The position numbers were made by a program, and so were the translations under genes. This document shows, one piece after another, positions 16,572-25,103 of a stretch of 64,000 nucleotides of DNA (positions within the stretch are counted from its first letter, which is position 1; each line of letters opens with the position of its first letter). Below the pieces are notes generated by a model. The model was not told the DNA's origin. It did not search any database and was given only the letters and a program-made list of their open reading frames with translations. Origin of the DNA: Thalassotalea_H castellviae (GTDB lineage Bacteria; Pseudomonadota; Gammaproteobacteria; Enterobacterales; Alteromonadaceae); assembly GCF_031846185.1 (NCBI RefSeq), contig NZ_JAVRIF010000007.1, positions 143,373 to 207,372 on the forward strand, in the 5' to 3' direction.

Positions 16572-17960
16572 TTAGTAATTCCGTATTTGCGTGAATACTT
16601 GTTGTAGTTTTTCACGACATTTTATGCCCGGACTTTGCTCAACACCTGAGTTTAAGTCCAAACCAAATAATTCTTGTGTGGTTAACTGTTCTATAGCGTT
16701 TTCAATGTTATCGCTATTTAAGCCGCCAGCTAAAAAGCAGCATGATAAGTCTTGCTCACTATTGGCTAACGCTTGCCAGTTAAATACTTGGCCGCTACCA
16801 GCATTTTTACCATCTAAAACAAATTGTTGTGCATTAACGGTAAGCGCTGGCACTTGTTGCTCAACAGCGATTGCTTTCCATATTTGACAATTTTTAGGCA
16901 ATTGTTGTTTTAATTTGTCGATATATACTTGATCTTCATCGCCATGCAGTTGCACGGCAAAAAGGTTTAATTGCTGTGCAAGTTCAGCGATTTCTTGACG
17001 TTTATGATTTACAAATACCCCAACATAATTCAGTGAATTAGCATGATTAACCATGGCTAATGCTTGCTCAGAAGTGACACATCGTGGTGACTTTTCCGCG
17101 AAAATTAATCCACCGTATTGAGCACCAGCGTCTATAACCATTTGCGCTTGTTCGGGGGTTGTTAAACCACAGACTTTGTTGTTGCCATAAATTAATGTGC
17201 GACAAGCAAGGTCAATATCATCTTGCGCCATCACTGAACTTCCCACTAAAAAACCATCAACAGCCGGAGCTAACTCTCGTACTTGATCGTTGGTGTAAAT
17301 ACCGGATTCAGAGATGATAATTCTGTCATCAGGTAATGTAGGTGCAAAATCAAAAGTACGAGCAATATCAGTGGAAAGATCACGTAGATCGCGATTATTA
17401 ATACCAATTAATTTAGCGCCTAATTTTACTGCGCGATCACGTTCTTCTTCATTCGATATTTCAGTCAATATTGCCAAATTATATTGTTTAGCAACGGCTT
17501 CTAGTGCTTGATATTCATCATCAGACAAGACACTTAGCATCAGTAAAATAGCATCAGCGCCATAATAACGGGCAAGATACACTTGATAAACATCAACAAA
17601 AAAGTCTTTATTTAATACAGGACAACTCACGGTATCCGTGACGATTTTTAAGTATTCAAATTTACCTTGAAAATATTTTTCATCGGTTAATACTGATATC
17701 GCTGCTGCATATTTATCGTATATTTGACAGATAGATTTGGGATCAAAATCCGCTCTAATTAACCCTTTCGATGGAGATGCTTTTTTACATTCTAAAATAA
17801 AGCCAGCATGATTGTTGCCTTGTTTACGATCAAGGGCCGCATACATGTCTTTTTTTGTTGGTGTTAGCTCATCAATAAAAGTATTAAGTGGCTTTTCTTG
17901 TTTTAAGCGTTCAATTTCAATGCGTTTATCAGCAACAATTTTTTCTAATACGTTTGCCAT
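16572..17960 (-). CDS. trpCF: Bifunctional indole-3-glycerol-phosphate synthase / phosphoribosylanthranilate isomerase
   Basis: A 462-residue fusion of two TIM barrels, as in Enterobacteria and Vibrio. Residues 1 to about 255 are IGPS (TrpC): MANVLEKIVADKRIEIERLK, FILECKKASPSKG, and the catalytic Glu region VDGFLVGSSVM at the end. Residues about 256-462 are PRAI (TrpF): KVCGLTTPEQAQ with the catalytic Cys, then VGVFVNH, LHGDED, and a final AGGLNSDN and FGLDLNSGVE. It catalyses two successive steps, isomerisation to CdRP and closure to indole-glycerol phosphate. Its start overlaps the trpD stop by 1 nt. Confidence 0.97.
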   Translation of the reverse strand: MANVLEKIVADKRIEIERLKQEKPLNTFIDELTPTKKDMYAALDRKQGNNHAGFILECKKASPSKGLIRADFDPKSICQIYDKYAAAISVLTDEKYFQGKFEYLKIVTDTVSCPVLNKDFFVDVYQVYLARYYGADAILLMLSVLSDDEYQALEAVAKQYNLAILTEISNEEERDRAVKLGAKLIGINNRDLRDLSTDIARTFDFAPTLPDDRIIISESGIYTNDQVRELAPAVDGFLVGSSVMAQDDIDLACRTLIYGNNKVCGLTTPEQAQMVIDAGAQYGGLIFAEKSPRCVTSEQALAMVNHANSLNYVGVFVNHKRQEIAELAQQLNLFAVQLHGDEDQVYIDKLKQQLPKNCQIWKAIAVEQQVPALTVNAQQFVLDGKNAGSGQVFNWQALANSEQDLSCCFLAGGLNSDNIENAIEQLTTQELFGLDLNSGVEQSPGIKCREKLQQVFTQIRNY

Positions 17961-19003
17961 TATTGATTGTTTCCTGATTGTTCTTTTTGATTTACTTCAT
18001 TATTGGAGATCGCAACCATCGCTTCTAATGTCCCTAAACCTTGACCTGATGCTAATACTTCGCTGGCAAGCTGCGCTGCTGATTTTAAATCTGCAGCTTT
18101 ATTGTGTAAATAGAGCAACGCGGCACAGTTTATAATCACGGCGCTATTGTGCGCAGGTTGTCCGTTTCCAGATAAGATCGCCTTAATGATATCGGCATTC
18201 TCTTGTGGAGTGCCACCTTTAATATCTTCTAAGGTATAACGAGATAAACCAAAATCTTCAGGGGTGATAGTACGTTCAGTAAGCTGGCCATTGATTATTT
18301 CAGTGACTTGCGTTTCGCCGTGTAAAGCTATTTCGTCTAAGCCACTGCCATGGACAACCCAACCACGCTTAACGCCAGTTAAGATCAAACTTTTTGCCAT
18401 GGTTGGTATGAGCTCAGGTGTATACACGCCAAGTAGCATAATTTCTGGTTTTGCTGGATTCACCAATGGGCCAAGTATATTAAATAATGTCCGAATGCCC
18501 ATCGCTTTACGAACGGGGCCGGCATATTTGAAACCAGGGTGATAAGCTGGAGCGTATAAAAAACATAAATTGGTTTCTTGTAAACACTTGCTAGCCGTTG
18601 TTGGTGGCATCATTAGGTTGACACCAAATGCTTCCAGTAAATCAGCTGAGCCGGACATACTTGAAACGCTTCTGTTACCATGTTTGGCCATGGTTAAACC
18701 ACACGCGGCGGCAAGTATTGCTGCGGTCGTTGAAATATTAATAGTATTAGCGCCGTCGCCACCAGTACCCACACAATCAGCAACACCATTTTCTTGCAAG
18801 GGAAAGTCGGTTGCATAATCTCTTACCGCTACCGCAGCGCCGGCAATTTCTTCTGGTGTTTCGCCTTTTATTTTTAAGGCGGTTAATACTGAAGCAAGCA
18901 TTTCAGGGGCAATATTTCCTTGCATTACTTCACTAAAAAACGTTTGAGCTTGCGTTTGGCTTAACGATTGGCCATCAACTAATTGTTGCAATACATTACT
19001 CAT
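17960..19003 (-). CDS. trpD: Anthranilate phosphoribosyltransferase
   Basis: A 347-residue enzyme that transfers phosphoribose from PRPP to anthranilate. The PRPP-binding motif DCVGTGGDGANTINIST and the anthranilate-site segments KHGNRSVSS and GPVRKAMGIRTLFNILGPL are intact. The start at 19003 (MSNVLQQLVDGQSLS) has a strong AGGGAG ribosome site located inside the end of trpG and overlaps trpG by 8 nt. A longer in-frame start at 19060 is unlikely. TrpD is separate from TrpG here, unlike the enterobacterial TrpGD fusion. Confidence 0.96.
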   Translation of the reverse strand: MSNVLQQLVDGQSLSQTQAQTFFSEVMQGNIAPEMLASVLTALKIKGETPEEIAGAAVAVRDYATDFPLQENGVADCVGTGGDGANTINISTTAAILAAACGLTMAKHGNRSVSSMSGSADLLEAFGVNLMMPPTTASKCLQETNLCFLYAPAYHPGFKYAGPVRKAMGIRTLFNILGPLVNPAKPEIMLLGVYTPELIPTMAKSLILTGVKRGWVVHGSGLDEIALHGETQVTEIINGQLTERTITPEDFGLSRYTLEDIKGGTPQENADIIKAILSGNGQPAHNSAVIINCAALLYLHNKAADLKSAAQLASEVLASGQGLGTLEAMVAISNNEVNQKEQSGNNQ

Positions 19004-19694
19004 AAGTACTCCCTGTGTTTTGCTGGATATTTTCTTGCAATTGACTGCTTTGTACATCATTTGACGTTAAACACTCAATGGCTTGTGCTAATAAATTACT
19101 GCCATAGGTGGTTAAAATTGACTCAGGATGAAACTGAAAACCTATCACGCGATCTGTTTTATGTTCAATCGCCATAGGTAAAACGACGCCATCGGTTGTG
19201 GTAAATTCTGCACTCATCGTTAGTACGTCGGGCATAGTCGTTGCTACCAAAGAATGATAGCGCGCAACCGGCAAGGGCTGCTGTATATTATGAAACGCGT
19301 TTTTACCATCATGTTGTACATTTGACGCTTTACCATGAATTATTTCAGGAGCACGGCCCACTTCGCCACCGTAATGTTCAATCAATGCTTGATGACCTAA
19401 ACAAATGCCCAATATTGGGTATTTACCAGCCGTTTTTTCAATTAACGCCATTAAACAACCGGCATTACTTGGCTCACCGGGACCTGGTGATAGCACCAAT
19501 AACACAGGCGTAGTACATGCTTGTATTTGTTCGAAAATATAGTCAGCACTAATGGTATTTCGATAAATAGTTGGCTCGAACCCTAGACATTGAAATTCAT
19601 CAACGAGGTTATAGGTAAAAGAGTCCAAATTATCCAACATAAAAATTTTTACTTGTTCGGCATCGTTATGCGATGGATTAGAGGATAGCGACAT
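18996..19694 (-). CDS. trpG: Anthranilate synthase component II (glutamine amidotransferase)
   Basis: A 232-residue class I glutamine amidotransferase that supplies ammonia to TrpE. The domain starts with IFMLDNLDSFTYNLVDEF. The oxyanion strand is LVLSPGPGEPSNAG, the catalytic Cys is in GICLGHQAL, and the His-Glu pair is in FQFHPESILTT. The C-terminal 30 residues beyond the domain are Gln/Ser-rich and probably disordered. The start overlaps the trpE stop by 1 nt (TAATG). A stand-alone subunit rather than a TrpGD fusion. Confidence 0.96.
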   Translation of the reverse strand: MSLSSNPSHNDAEQVKIFMLDNLDSFTYNLVDEFQCLGFEPTIYRNTISADYIFEQIQACTTPVLLVLSPGPGEPSNAGCLMALIEKTAGKYPILGICLGHQALIEHYGGEVGRAPEIIHGKASNVQHDGKNAFHNIQQPLPVARYHSLVATTMPDVLTMSAEFTTTDGVVLPMAIEHKTDRVIGFQFHPESILTTYGSNLLAQAIECLTSNDVQSSQLQENIQQNTGSTYE

Positions 19695-21331
19695 TACTTA
19701 GCCTCCTGTTTATTGTTGGTATGTTTATTGGAGCTTAGGTTTTTCATCCTAGCCGCTTTTTTAATCGCATTGATCACCGCTTGTGCTTTTTGACGTGTTT
19801 CGTCCGCTTCTGCTTGTGGGTTAGAGTCAAATACAACGCCAGCCCCTGCTTGCACATGCGCCATTTGGTTTTTAACGAATGCGCTACGAATTACAATACA
19901 GGTGTCCATATCACCTTCGCCTGTTAAATATCCAACTGCTCCGCCATAACTGCCTCGCCGTTTTCCTTCAAACTGTCGAATTAATTCCGTGGCTCTTACT
20001 TTTGGTGCACCAGATAACGTGCCCATATTCATACAGGCTTGATAAGCATGTAGGGCGTCTAAGTCATCACTTAACGTGCCACAAACTCTTGAGACTAAAT
20101 GCATAACGTGAGAATAACGATCAACTTTAAGTAAATCGGCAACATGTCGGGTGCCTGCTTTACTCACGCGAGCGACGTCATTTCGTGCTAAGTCTACGAG
20201 CATTATATGTTCTGACAGTTCTTTTTTATCTTGGCGTAATTCCAATTCTATTCTGCAATCTAGATCTAATGAAAAGTCACCATTGGCTTTATAACCACGC
20301 GGTCGAGTACCTGCGATAGGATAAATTTCTACTTGTCTATTGTGTTGCTGATATTTAATTGCAGATTCAGGAGAAGCACCAAACATGCAAAAGTCTTCAT
20401 CTTGAAAATAAAACATGTACGGGCTTGGATTACTTTCTCGCAATGCTAAATAAGCATTAAAGGTATCTTCACAAGGCAAACTGAAAGTGCGTGATGGTAC
20501 CACTTGAAAAATATCACCCGCTTTTATATGTTCTTTTAAAGTAATAACAGTTTTGCAAAATTCTTCATCGCTGATGTCGCAGGTCACTTCTGAGGGGGCA
20601 ACTGAGTCTATATATTCTGTTTGTGGTGGAGCGATATCACTTTCTACCAACGCCTTAATTGCGGATAATCGTCTGGCAATTTCAAAATGACATTTTTGTT
20701 GTTGTGGTCCTGAAAATACATTGGCAATCACTTCACTTGAACGTTTTTCATGATCAATAACAACTAAGGTTTCAGCTAAATAATAAACAAAGTCAGGGCA
20801 AGTGTTATCACCGTCTTTAACGGCGGGTAATTGCTCGCTCATGGTGATCATGTCGAAGGCAAACGCTCCGCCAAGAAAAACCGCAAAAGGGTGATGTGTT
20901 TCATTTTTTAGTTGTTGAAATATACGTAAACTATGAAACGGATTTGTGGCCAATAATCGAGATTTTTCATCAAGGTTTTGTGATGTTTCAGCAAAACTAG
21001 CATGTAAATTATTACCCTGAATTGTGACGGTTGCATGTTTCTCTAATTGTTGCTTTGTAAAGCTGATCGCGGCTTCACCATTAACACTTAGCGGTGTAAA
21101 ACTGACTTGGTTTCCATGACAAACAATTTTCACTGCCGCATCAACTAACAGTAAACTTTTTAATTGATGTTTTTTATCAATCTCAGCCGACTCTAATAAA
21201 AGGTTATTACTTTTATTACCACACAGTTTTTTAAACAACGTTAATGGGTCTGATTGATAACTTGCTTTGCTTGATAAGGTATTTACCGAACCAATTTCAG
21301 TATGGGCTGTAGGGTCAAATATTGCCTTCAT
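19694..21331 (-). CDS. trpE: Anthranilate synthase component I
   Basis: A 545-residue chorismate-using enzyme that makes anthranilate with TrpG. The tryptophan feedback site motif LLES is at residues 45-48, so allosteric inhibition by Trp is expected. The chorismate-binding half has DIFQVVPSRTF, then FYFQDEDFCMFGASPES, PIAGTRPRG, IELELRQDKKELSEHIMLVD, and the final GAGVVFDSNPQAEADET. The length is slightly greater than E. coli TrpE (520), due to a basic polar tail after residue 525. The start overlaps the upstream DAHP synthase gene by 4 nt (ATGA). Confidence 0.96.
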   Translation of the reverse strand: MKAIFDPTAHTEIGSVNTLSSKASYQSDPLTLFKKLCGNKSNNLLLESAEIDKKHQLKSLLLVDAAVKIVCHGNQVSFTPLSVNGEAAISFTKQQLEKHATVTIQGNNLHASFAETSQNLDEKSRLLATNPFHSLRIFQQLKNETHHPFAVFLGGAFAFDMITMSEQLPAVKDGDNTCPDFVYYLAETLVVIDHEKRSSEVIANVFSGPQQQKCHFEIARRLSAIKALVESDIAPPQTEYIDSVAPSEVTCDISDEEFCKTVITLKEHIKAGDIFQVVPSRTFSLPCEDTFNAYLALRESNPSPYMFYFQDEDFCMFGASPESAIKYQQHNRQVEIYPIAGTRPRGYKANGDFSLDLDCRIELELRQDKKELSEHIMLVDLARNDVARVSKAGTRHVADLLKVDRYSHVMHLVSRVCGTLSDDLDALHAYQACMNMGTLSGAPKVRATELIRQFEGKRRGSYGGAVGYLTGEGDMDTCIVIRSAFVKNQMAHVQAGAGVVFDSNPQAEADETRQKAQAVINAIKKAARMKNLSSNKHTNNKQEAK

Positions 21332-22344
21332 AATGTTTTACCTGCCGCTGAAACAAAAGGTTTAATATCTGCCATTAAAGTCGCAAAGTCGTCTGCGGTC
21401 AGTGCTTGATGACCGTCTGATAAAGCTTCTTTAGGGTTTAAGTGCGCTTCCACAATAATACCATCAGCACCAACCGCAACAGCAGCACGAGAAAGTGGAT
21501 TAATTAATGATTTAACCCCTGTACCATGTGAAGGGTCGACAAACACAGGTAAATGAGATTTCTCTTTTAAATAAGCTACCGCGTTTAAATCTAAGGTATT
21601 GCGAGTGGCGGTTTCGAAGGTACGAATACCACGTTCACATAAAATGACATTCGGATTACCAGCATTGATAATATATTCGGCCGCAAGTAATAATTCTTCA
21701 AGTGTTGCACTCATGCCGCGTTTTAATAAAACGGCTTTGTCCGATTGTTCACCAACGGCTTCGAGTAAACGAAAGTTTTGCATGTTACGCGCACCAATTT
21801 GATAACAATCAACGTATTCATGCATTAATTTAGCATCATTAGGATCGATAATTTCAGAGACTACCGGAAGATCATATTTTTCTTTCGCCGCTTTAAGTAA
21901 TTTTAAACCTTCAAGCCCTAAACCTTGAAAACTGTATGGGCTAGTTCTTGGTTTAAAAGCACCACCACGTAATAAAGGTACACCTTGTTGTTTTATCATC
22001 TCGCTGACGCCAAATAATTGCGCTTGGCTTTCAACTGAGCAAGGGCCAGCAATGACAGTGAAATTGCCACCACCAACTTTTACGCCACCAATAGAGACGA
22101 TAGAGTCGTGAGCTTGAAGTTCTCTGCTGACCAATTTGTAGGGGCTAAGTACTGGTTTAATTTCATCTACCATAGGGTAGCTATCAAGGTGAAGTTGACG
22201 TAACACGCGTTCGTCGCCTAATGCACCTAGTACGGTGCGCTCAATACCTGGCATATAAAGAGGCTTTAAACCAAGGCTGGATATTTTATCTAAAATTTCA
22301 TTGGCATCTTGTTCAGACGCTTGGGGTTTTAATATGATGATCAT
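21328..22344 (-). CDS. aroF: 3-deoxy-7-phosphoheptulonate (DAHP) synthase, type I-beta
   Basis: A 338-residue enzyme that condenses phosphoenolpyruvate with erythrose 4-phosphate, the first step of the shikimate pathway. Residues 1-70 are the ferredoxin-like regulatory domain (MIIILKPQASEQDANEIL, then ERTVLGALGD). The catalytic barrel starts at VIAGPCSVES and includes FKPRTSPYSFQGLG, LLKRGMSATLEE, ILCERGIRTFE, and FVDPSHGTG for metal binding. This is the Thermotoga/Bacillus-like type, not the E. coli AroFGH type. It is the first gene of the trp operon, coupled to trpE by an ATGA overlap, so it is probably controlled by tryptophan through the attenuator. The symbol is used loosely for this type. 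Confidence 0.93.
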   Translation of the reverse strand: MIIILKPQASEQDANEILDKISSLGLKPLYMPGIERTVLGALGDERVLRQLHLDSYPMVDEIKPVLSPYKLVSRELQAHDSIVSIGGVKVGGGNFTVIAGPCSVESQAQLFGVSEMIKQQGVPLLRGGAFKPRTSPYSFQGLGLEGLKLLKAAKEKYDLPVVSEIIDPNDAKLMHEYVDCYQIGARNMQNFRLLEAVGEQSDKAVLLKRGMSATLEELLLAAEYIINAGNPNVILCERGIRTFETATRNTLDLNAVAYLKEKSHLPVFVDPSHGTGVKSLINPLSRAAVAVGADGIIVEAHLNPKEALSDGHQALTADDFATLMADIKPFVSAAGKTL

Positions 22345-22488
22345 GATTATTTCCTAAATCTGTTAAATTATTAAGTTCGGTCAACCAGCGTAAATAGGCT
22401 GAAGCCACCATATAAACCAACTTTTTACTCGTGTTGTTAACATTGTTAACCCTTATATTTTGAATGTGTTATAAATTTTAAAAGTATT

Positions 22489-22525
22489 AAAAAGAAAAAC
22501 CCGCTTAAGTGACTAAGCGGGTTTT
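22489..22525 (-). terminator. trp attenuator (transcription terminator in the leader)
   Basis: A perfect 12-bp stem (arms 22496-22507 and 22514-22525; core AACCCGCTTA) with a 6-nt loop is followed, on the minus strand, by a T-rich tail (TTTTTCTTTTT). It lies about 50 nt after the trpL stop and about 145 nt before the first operon gene. This is the Trp-dependent stop of the operon. Confidence 0.9.
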
Positions 22526-22568
22526 CAGAAAATTTTTGCGATTTCTTTTATGAAAAGCAAACCATCAC

Positions 22569-22578
22569 AACCCACTTA
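22569..22578 (-). promoter_or_regulatory. Antiterminator strand of the trp attenuator
   Basis: TAAGTGGGTT pairs with AACCCGCTTA of the terminator's first arm over 10 bp with one G-U. It begins exactly at the trpL stop codon. A ribosome that finishes trpL would cover it, and one stalled at the three Trp codons (22591-22599) would leave it free. This is the expected attenuation geometry. Confidence 0.82.
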
Positions 22579-22632
22579 AGTAGAGTTATGCCACCACCAA
22601 ATTAATGAATTAGTTTGTTTTACTGGTATCAT
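22576..22632 (-). CDS. trpL: trp operon leader peptide
   Basis: An 18-codon frame, MIPVKQTNSLIWWWHNST, ending in TAA. It contains three consecutive tryptophan codons (22591-22599), which cannot be chance in front of a trp operon. A CAGG ribosome site stands upstream of the ATG. Role: it senses charged tRNA-Trp. Slow translation of the Trp codons lets the antiterminator at 22569-22578 form, and fast translation allows the terminator at 22489-22525. It is too short for ordinary gene finders. The start of the divergent PHP gene lies only 59 nt away, so the promoter must overlap that gene's beginning. Confidence 0.93.
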   Translation of the reverse strand: MIPVKQTNSLIWWWHNST

Positions 22633-22691
22633 TCGTTTATTAACCTGAGTAAAATGAGTTTGCGAAAAAATCCTCTATAGAAGAACTTATT

Positions 22692-23561
22692 ATGCCTTTG
22701 ATGTCAACCGAAAATTTTTCCGATTTTAAAAATCGCCGTGTTGATCTACACAGTCATACAAAATGCTCCGACGGAGGCCTCACGCCTGAAGAGTTGATAG
22801 AACGGGCGGTTAACTTTCAAATTGATGTACTTGCAATTACAGATCACGATACTACCGCGGCACTTGATATTGCTAAAGCGTATATTGTAGAAAAAAATCA
22901 TCCAATAAAACTCATCGAAGGGATTGAAATCTCAACGGCTTGGCAAGGATTTGAAATTCATATTGTTGGTTTAAATATTGATAAATCTTCGCCGGCGTTA
23001 AAACAATTAATTGCAGAACAACAAACTGCCAGAGAAAACCGCGCGTTATCAATGGGAGACAAGCTTGCTAAATGTGGTTTTGACAACGTGTATGAAAAAG
23101 CAAAGGCGATAGCCGGTGAGGGCTCAATTACTCGTGCTCATTTCGCCAAAGTATTATTACAACAAGGCAGTGTGCCAAAAATGCAGGCGGCGTTTGATAA
23201 ATATATTGGCAAAGGTAAACGTGCCTATGTAAAACCGACCTGGTGCTCGATTGAACAGGCGGTGGATGTCATACATCATGCAGGTGGCCGAGCCGTTATG
23301 GCTCATCCTATTCGTTATGATTTATCGACAAAGTGGTTGCGTCGACTCGTCGTACAATTTAAAGAAGCTAGTGGTGATGGTTTAGAGATTGTTTTACCAC
23401 AAATGAATAACGATCAACGCCGTTTAATGCTAAGCTTTTGTTTAGAATATGAATTACATGCTTCGATGGGCTCTGATTTTCATTATCCGAGTAAATGGTC
23501 AGATTTAGGTCGAAATTTAGTGATGCCAGAAGGTGTTTCGCCTATTTGGCAGTTATTTTAA
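22692..23561 (+). CDS. rnm: PHP-domain phosphoesterase / 5'-3' exoribonuclease (YciV, RNase AM)
   Basis: A 289-residue PHP-domain metal hydrolase. The N-terminal PHP motif is VDLHSHTKCSDGGLTPEEL, followed by ITDHDT, EGIEIST, IHIVGL, MAHPIRYD and the final SMGSDFHYPS; together these supply the trinuclear metal site. The E. coli homologue YciV hydrolyses 3',5'-nucleotide bisphosphates and trims 5' ends of short RNAs. As in E. coli, the gene is divergent from the trp leader. The start at 22692 is used; ATG 22701 is an alternative. It heads a long co-directional run (yciO 12 nt downstream). Confidence 0.92.
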   Translation: MPLMSTENFSDFKNRRVDLHSHTKCSDGGLTPEELIERAVNFQIDVLAITDHDTTAALDIAKAYIVEKNHPIKLIEGIEISTAWQGFEIHIVGLNIDKSSPALKQLIAEQQTARENRALSMGDKLAKCGFDNVYEKAKAIAGEGSITRAHFAKVLLQQGSVPKMQAAFDKYIGKGKRAYVKPTWCSIEQAVDVIHHAGGRAVMAHPIRYDLSTKWLRRLVVQFKEASGDGLEIVLPQMNNDQRRLMLSFCLEYELHASMGSDFHYPSKWSDLGRNLVMPEGVSPIWQLF

Positions 23562-23573
23562 AAGGAATCACTT

Positions 23574-24194
23574 ATGAGTCAGTTTTTCTATGTTCACCCT
23601 GATAATCCTCAAGGCCGTTTGATGAAACAAGCCGCTGAGATAATTCGCCAAGGCGGAGTGATTGTTTATCCTACCGATTCTGGTTATGCATTAGGTTGTC
23701 ATATTGGCGATAAAAAAGCGCTTGATAGAATTTGTCGCATTCGTGATATTGATAAAAATCATAACTTTACTCTTGTTTGTAAAGATTTATCTGAACTCTC
23801 AGAATATACTCGCGTAGATAATAGTGCCTTTCGAGCACTAAAAAACAATACTCCAGGGCCTTACACTTTTATTTTCAAAGCCAGTAAAGAAGTGCCAAAA
23901 AGATTATTAAATCCAAAAAAACGCACTATCGGTATTCGAGTACCAGACAATGCCATTGTTCATGGTTTATTGGCGGCGCTAGAAGAACCTATTATGTCAA
24001 CAACCTTAATTATGCCGGGTAAAAGTATGGCGGAATATGATCCTGAAAATATCCGTGATATGTTAGAACATCAAGTTGATTTGATCATCAATGGTGGTCA
24101 TTTAGGCGAGCATCCTACTACGGTGATCGATTATTCCGAAGGGGATGCACAAGTTATTCGCATAGGAGAGGGCGATCCTGCACCTTTTGAATAA
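23574..24194 (+). CDS. yciO: YciO/Sua5/YrdC-type threonylcarbamoyl-AMP synthase-like protein
   Basis: A 206-residue protein of the YrdC/Sua5 fold. It begins with the RNA/nucleotide-binding segment GGVIVYPTDSGYALGCHIGD, followed by NFTLVCKDLSELSEY, NNTPGPYTFIF and KRTIGIRVPDN, all typical of YciO. YrdC and Sua5 make threonylcarbamoyl-AMP for tRNA t6A; YciO is a paralogue whose own role is less certain. An AAGGAAT ribosome site stands in the 12-nt gap after the PHP gene, as in E. coli gene order. It is probably cotranscribed with rnm and scpA. Confidence 0.9.
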   Translation: MSQFFYVHPDNPQGRLMKQAAEIIRQGGVIVYPTDSGYALGCHIGDKKALDRICRIRDIDKNHNFTLVCKDLSELSEYTRVDNSAFRALKNNTPGPYTFIFKASKEVPKRLLNPKKRTIGIRVPDNAIVHGLLAALEEPIMSTTLIMPGKSMAEYDPENIRDMLEHQVDLIINGGHLGEHPTTVIDYSEGDAQVIRIGEGDPAPFE

Positions 24195-24221
24195 TTCATT
24201 TTACTTAACGTTTCAATATTT

Positions 24222-25103
24222 ATGCAAAATAGCGCTAAAAATGACCAGATAAATAATCTCACCACAGATAATTTACAAACGGGTGAAATGCAGCAGCAAG
24301 TACTGCCGTTTGCTTTCATTCGAGGTGAAGCCGTGGTAGAAAAGCCGCAAGATTTATTTATCCCACCAGATGCTTTAGAAATTATATTAGAGTCATTTGA
24401 AGGGCCGCTCGATTTACTTTTATACCTTATAAAAAAGCAAAAGTTTGATATTTTGGACTTGCCAATAGCTCCCATTACCACGCAATACATGAGCTATGTG
24501 GAGTTGATGAAAGATGTCAAACTGGAATTAGCCGCTGAGTACTTAGTCATGGCGGCAATTTTAGCGGAAATTAAATCACGCTTATTATTACCTAAGCTGC
24601 AAGTGGAGGAAGAAGAAGCAGATCCTCGTGCTGAGTTAGTACGTCGCTTACAAGAGTATGAAGTGATCAAGCTTGCGGCACAAAATATCGATGAACTCCC
24701 CCGTTTAGAGCGTGATTTCGCTATTGCAAATGCGAGTTTTTCAAATACTTTTACTTATAAAACACAAGCGGCAGAGGTTGATTTAGCCGATTTAGTCACG
24801 GCACTCCAAGGCGTATTAAAAAGAACACAAGCTTTTGAACATCATCATATCGCAAAAGAAACCTTGTCAACTCGTCAGCGAATGAGTGAGATATTAGCTC
24901 GCTTGTCAGACACTAAAACAACACATTTTATTGAATTTGAATCATTGTTCGAGGTTAGTGAAGGTCGACATGGCGTTGTTGTCACGTTTTTAGCCGTGTT
25001 AGAGTTATTAAAAGAACAACTGATAGAATGTCAGCAAGTACAAAATCTAGGGCAGATCCATGTTCGATTAAAAGGGGCTGAGAGCAGTTATGATCAGCAC
25101 TAA
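24222..25103 (+). CDS. scpA: Segregation and condensation protein A
   Basis: A 293-residue kleisin that bridges the SMC heads with ScpB in chromosome condensation. The diagnostic N-terminal region is LESFEGPLDLLLYLIKKQKFDILDLPIAPITTQY, here beginning near residue 52. It is followed by LAAEYLVMAAILAEIKSRLLLP and the C-terminal winged helix that contacts the SMC head (GVVVTFLAVLELLKEQLIE). The first 45 residues are poorly conserved and the ribosome site is weak, so the true start could lie further in. It overlaps scpB by 14 nt. Confidence 0.95.
   Translation: MQNSAKNDQINNLTTDNLQTGEMQQQVLPFAFIRGEAVVEKPQDLFIPPDALEIILESFEGPLDLLLYLIKKQKFDILDLPIAPITTQYMSYVELMKDVKLELAAEYLVMAAILAEIKSRLLLPKLQVEEEEADPRAELVRRLQEYEVIKLAAQNIDELPRLERDFAIANASFSNTFTYKTQAAEVDLADLVTALQGVLKRTQAFEHHHIAKETLSTRQRMSEILARLSDTKTTHFIEFESLFEVSEGRHGVVVTFLAVLELLKEQLIECQQVQNLGQIHVRLKGAESSYDQH

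Noticed and set aside
16571..16615. Longer TrpB start inside trpC
   Set aside because: The extra 15 residues overlap trpC, have no good ribosome site and do not match the family.
22661..22707. trp promoter with TTGACA at 22702-22707 (minus)
   Set aside because: The -35 is perfect, but the nearest -10-like sequence (TCTATA) is 20 nt away. I could not settle the -10, so I did not list it as a feature.
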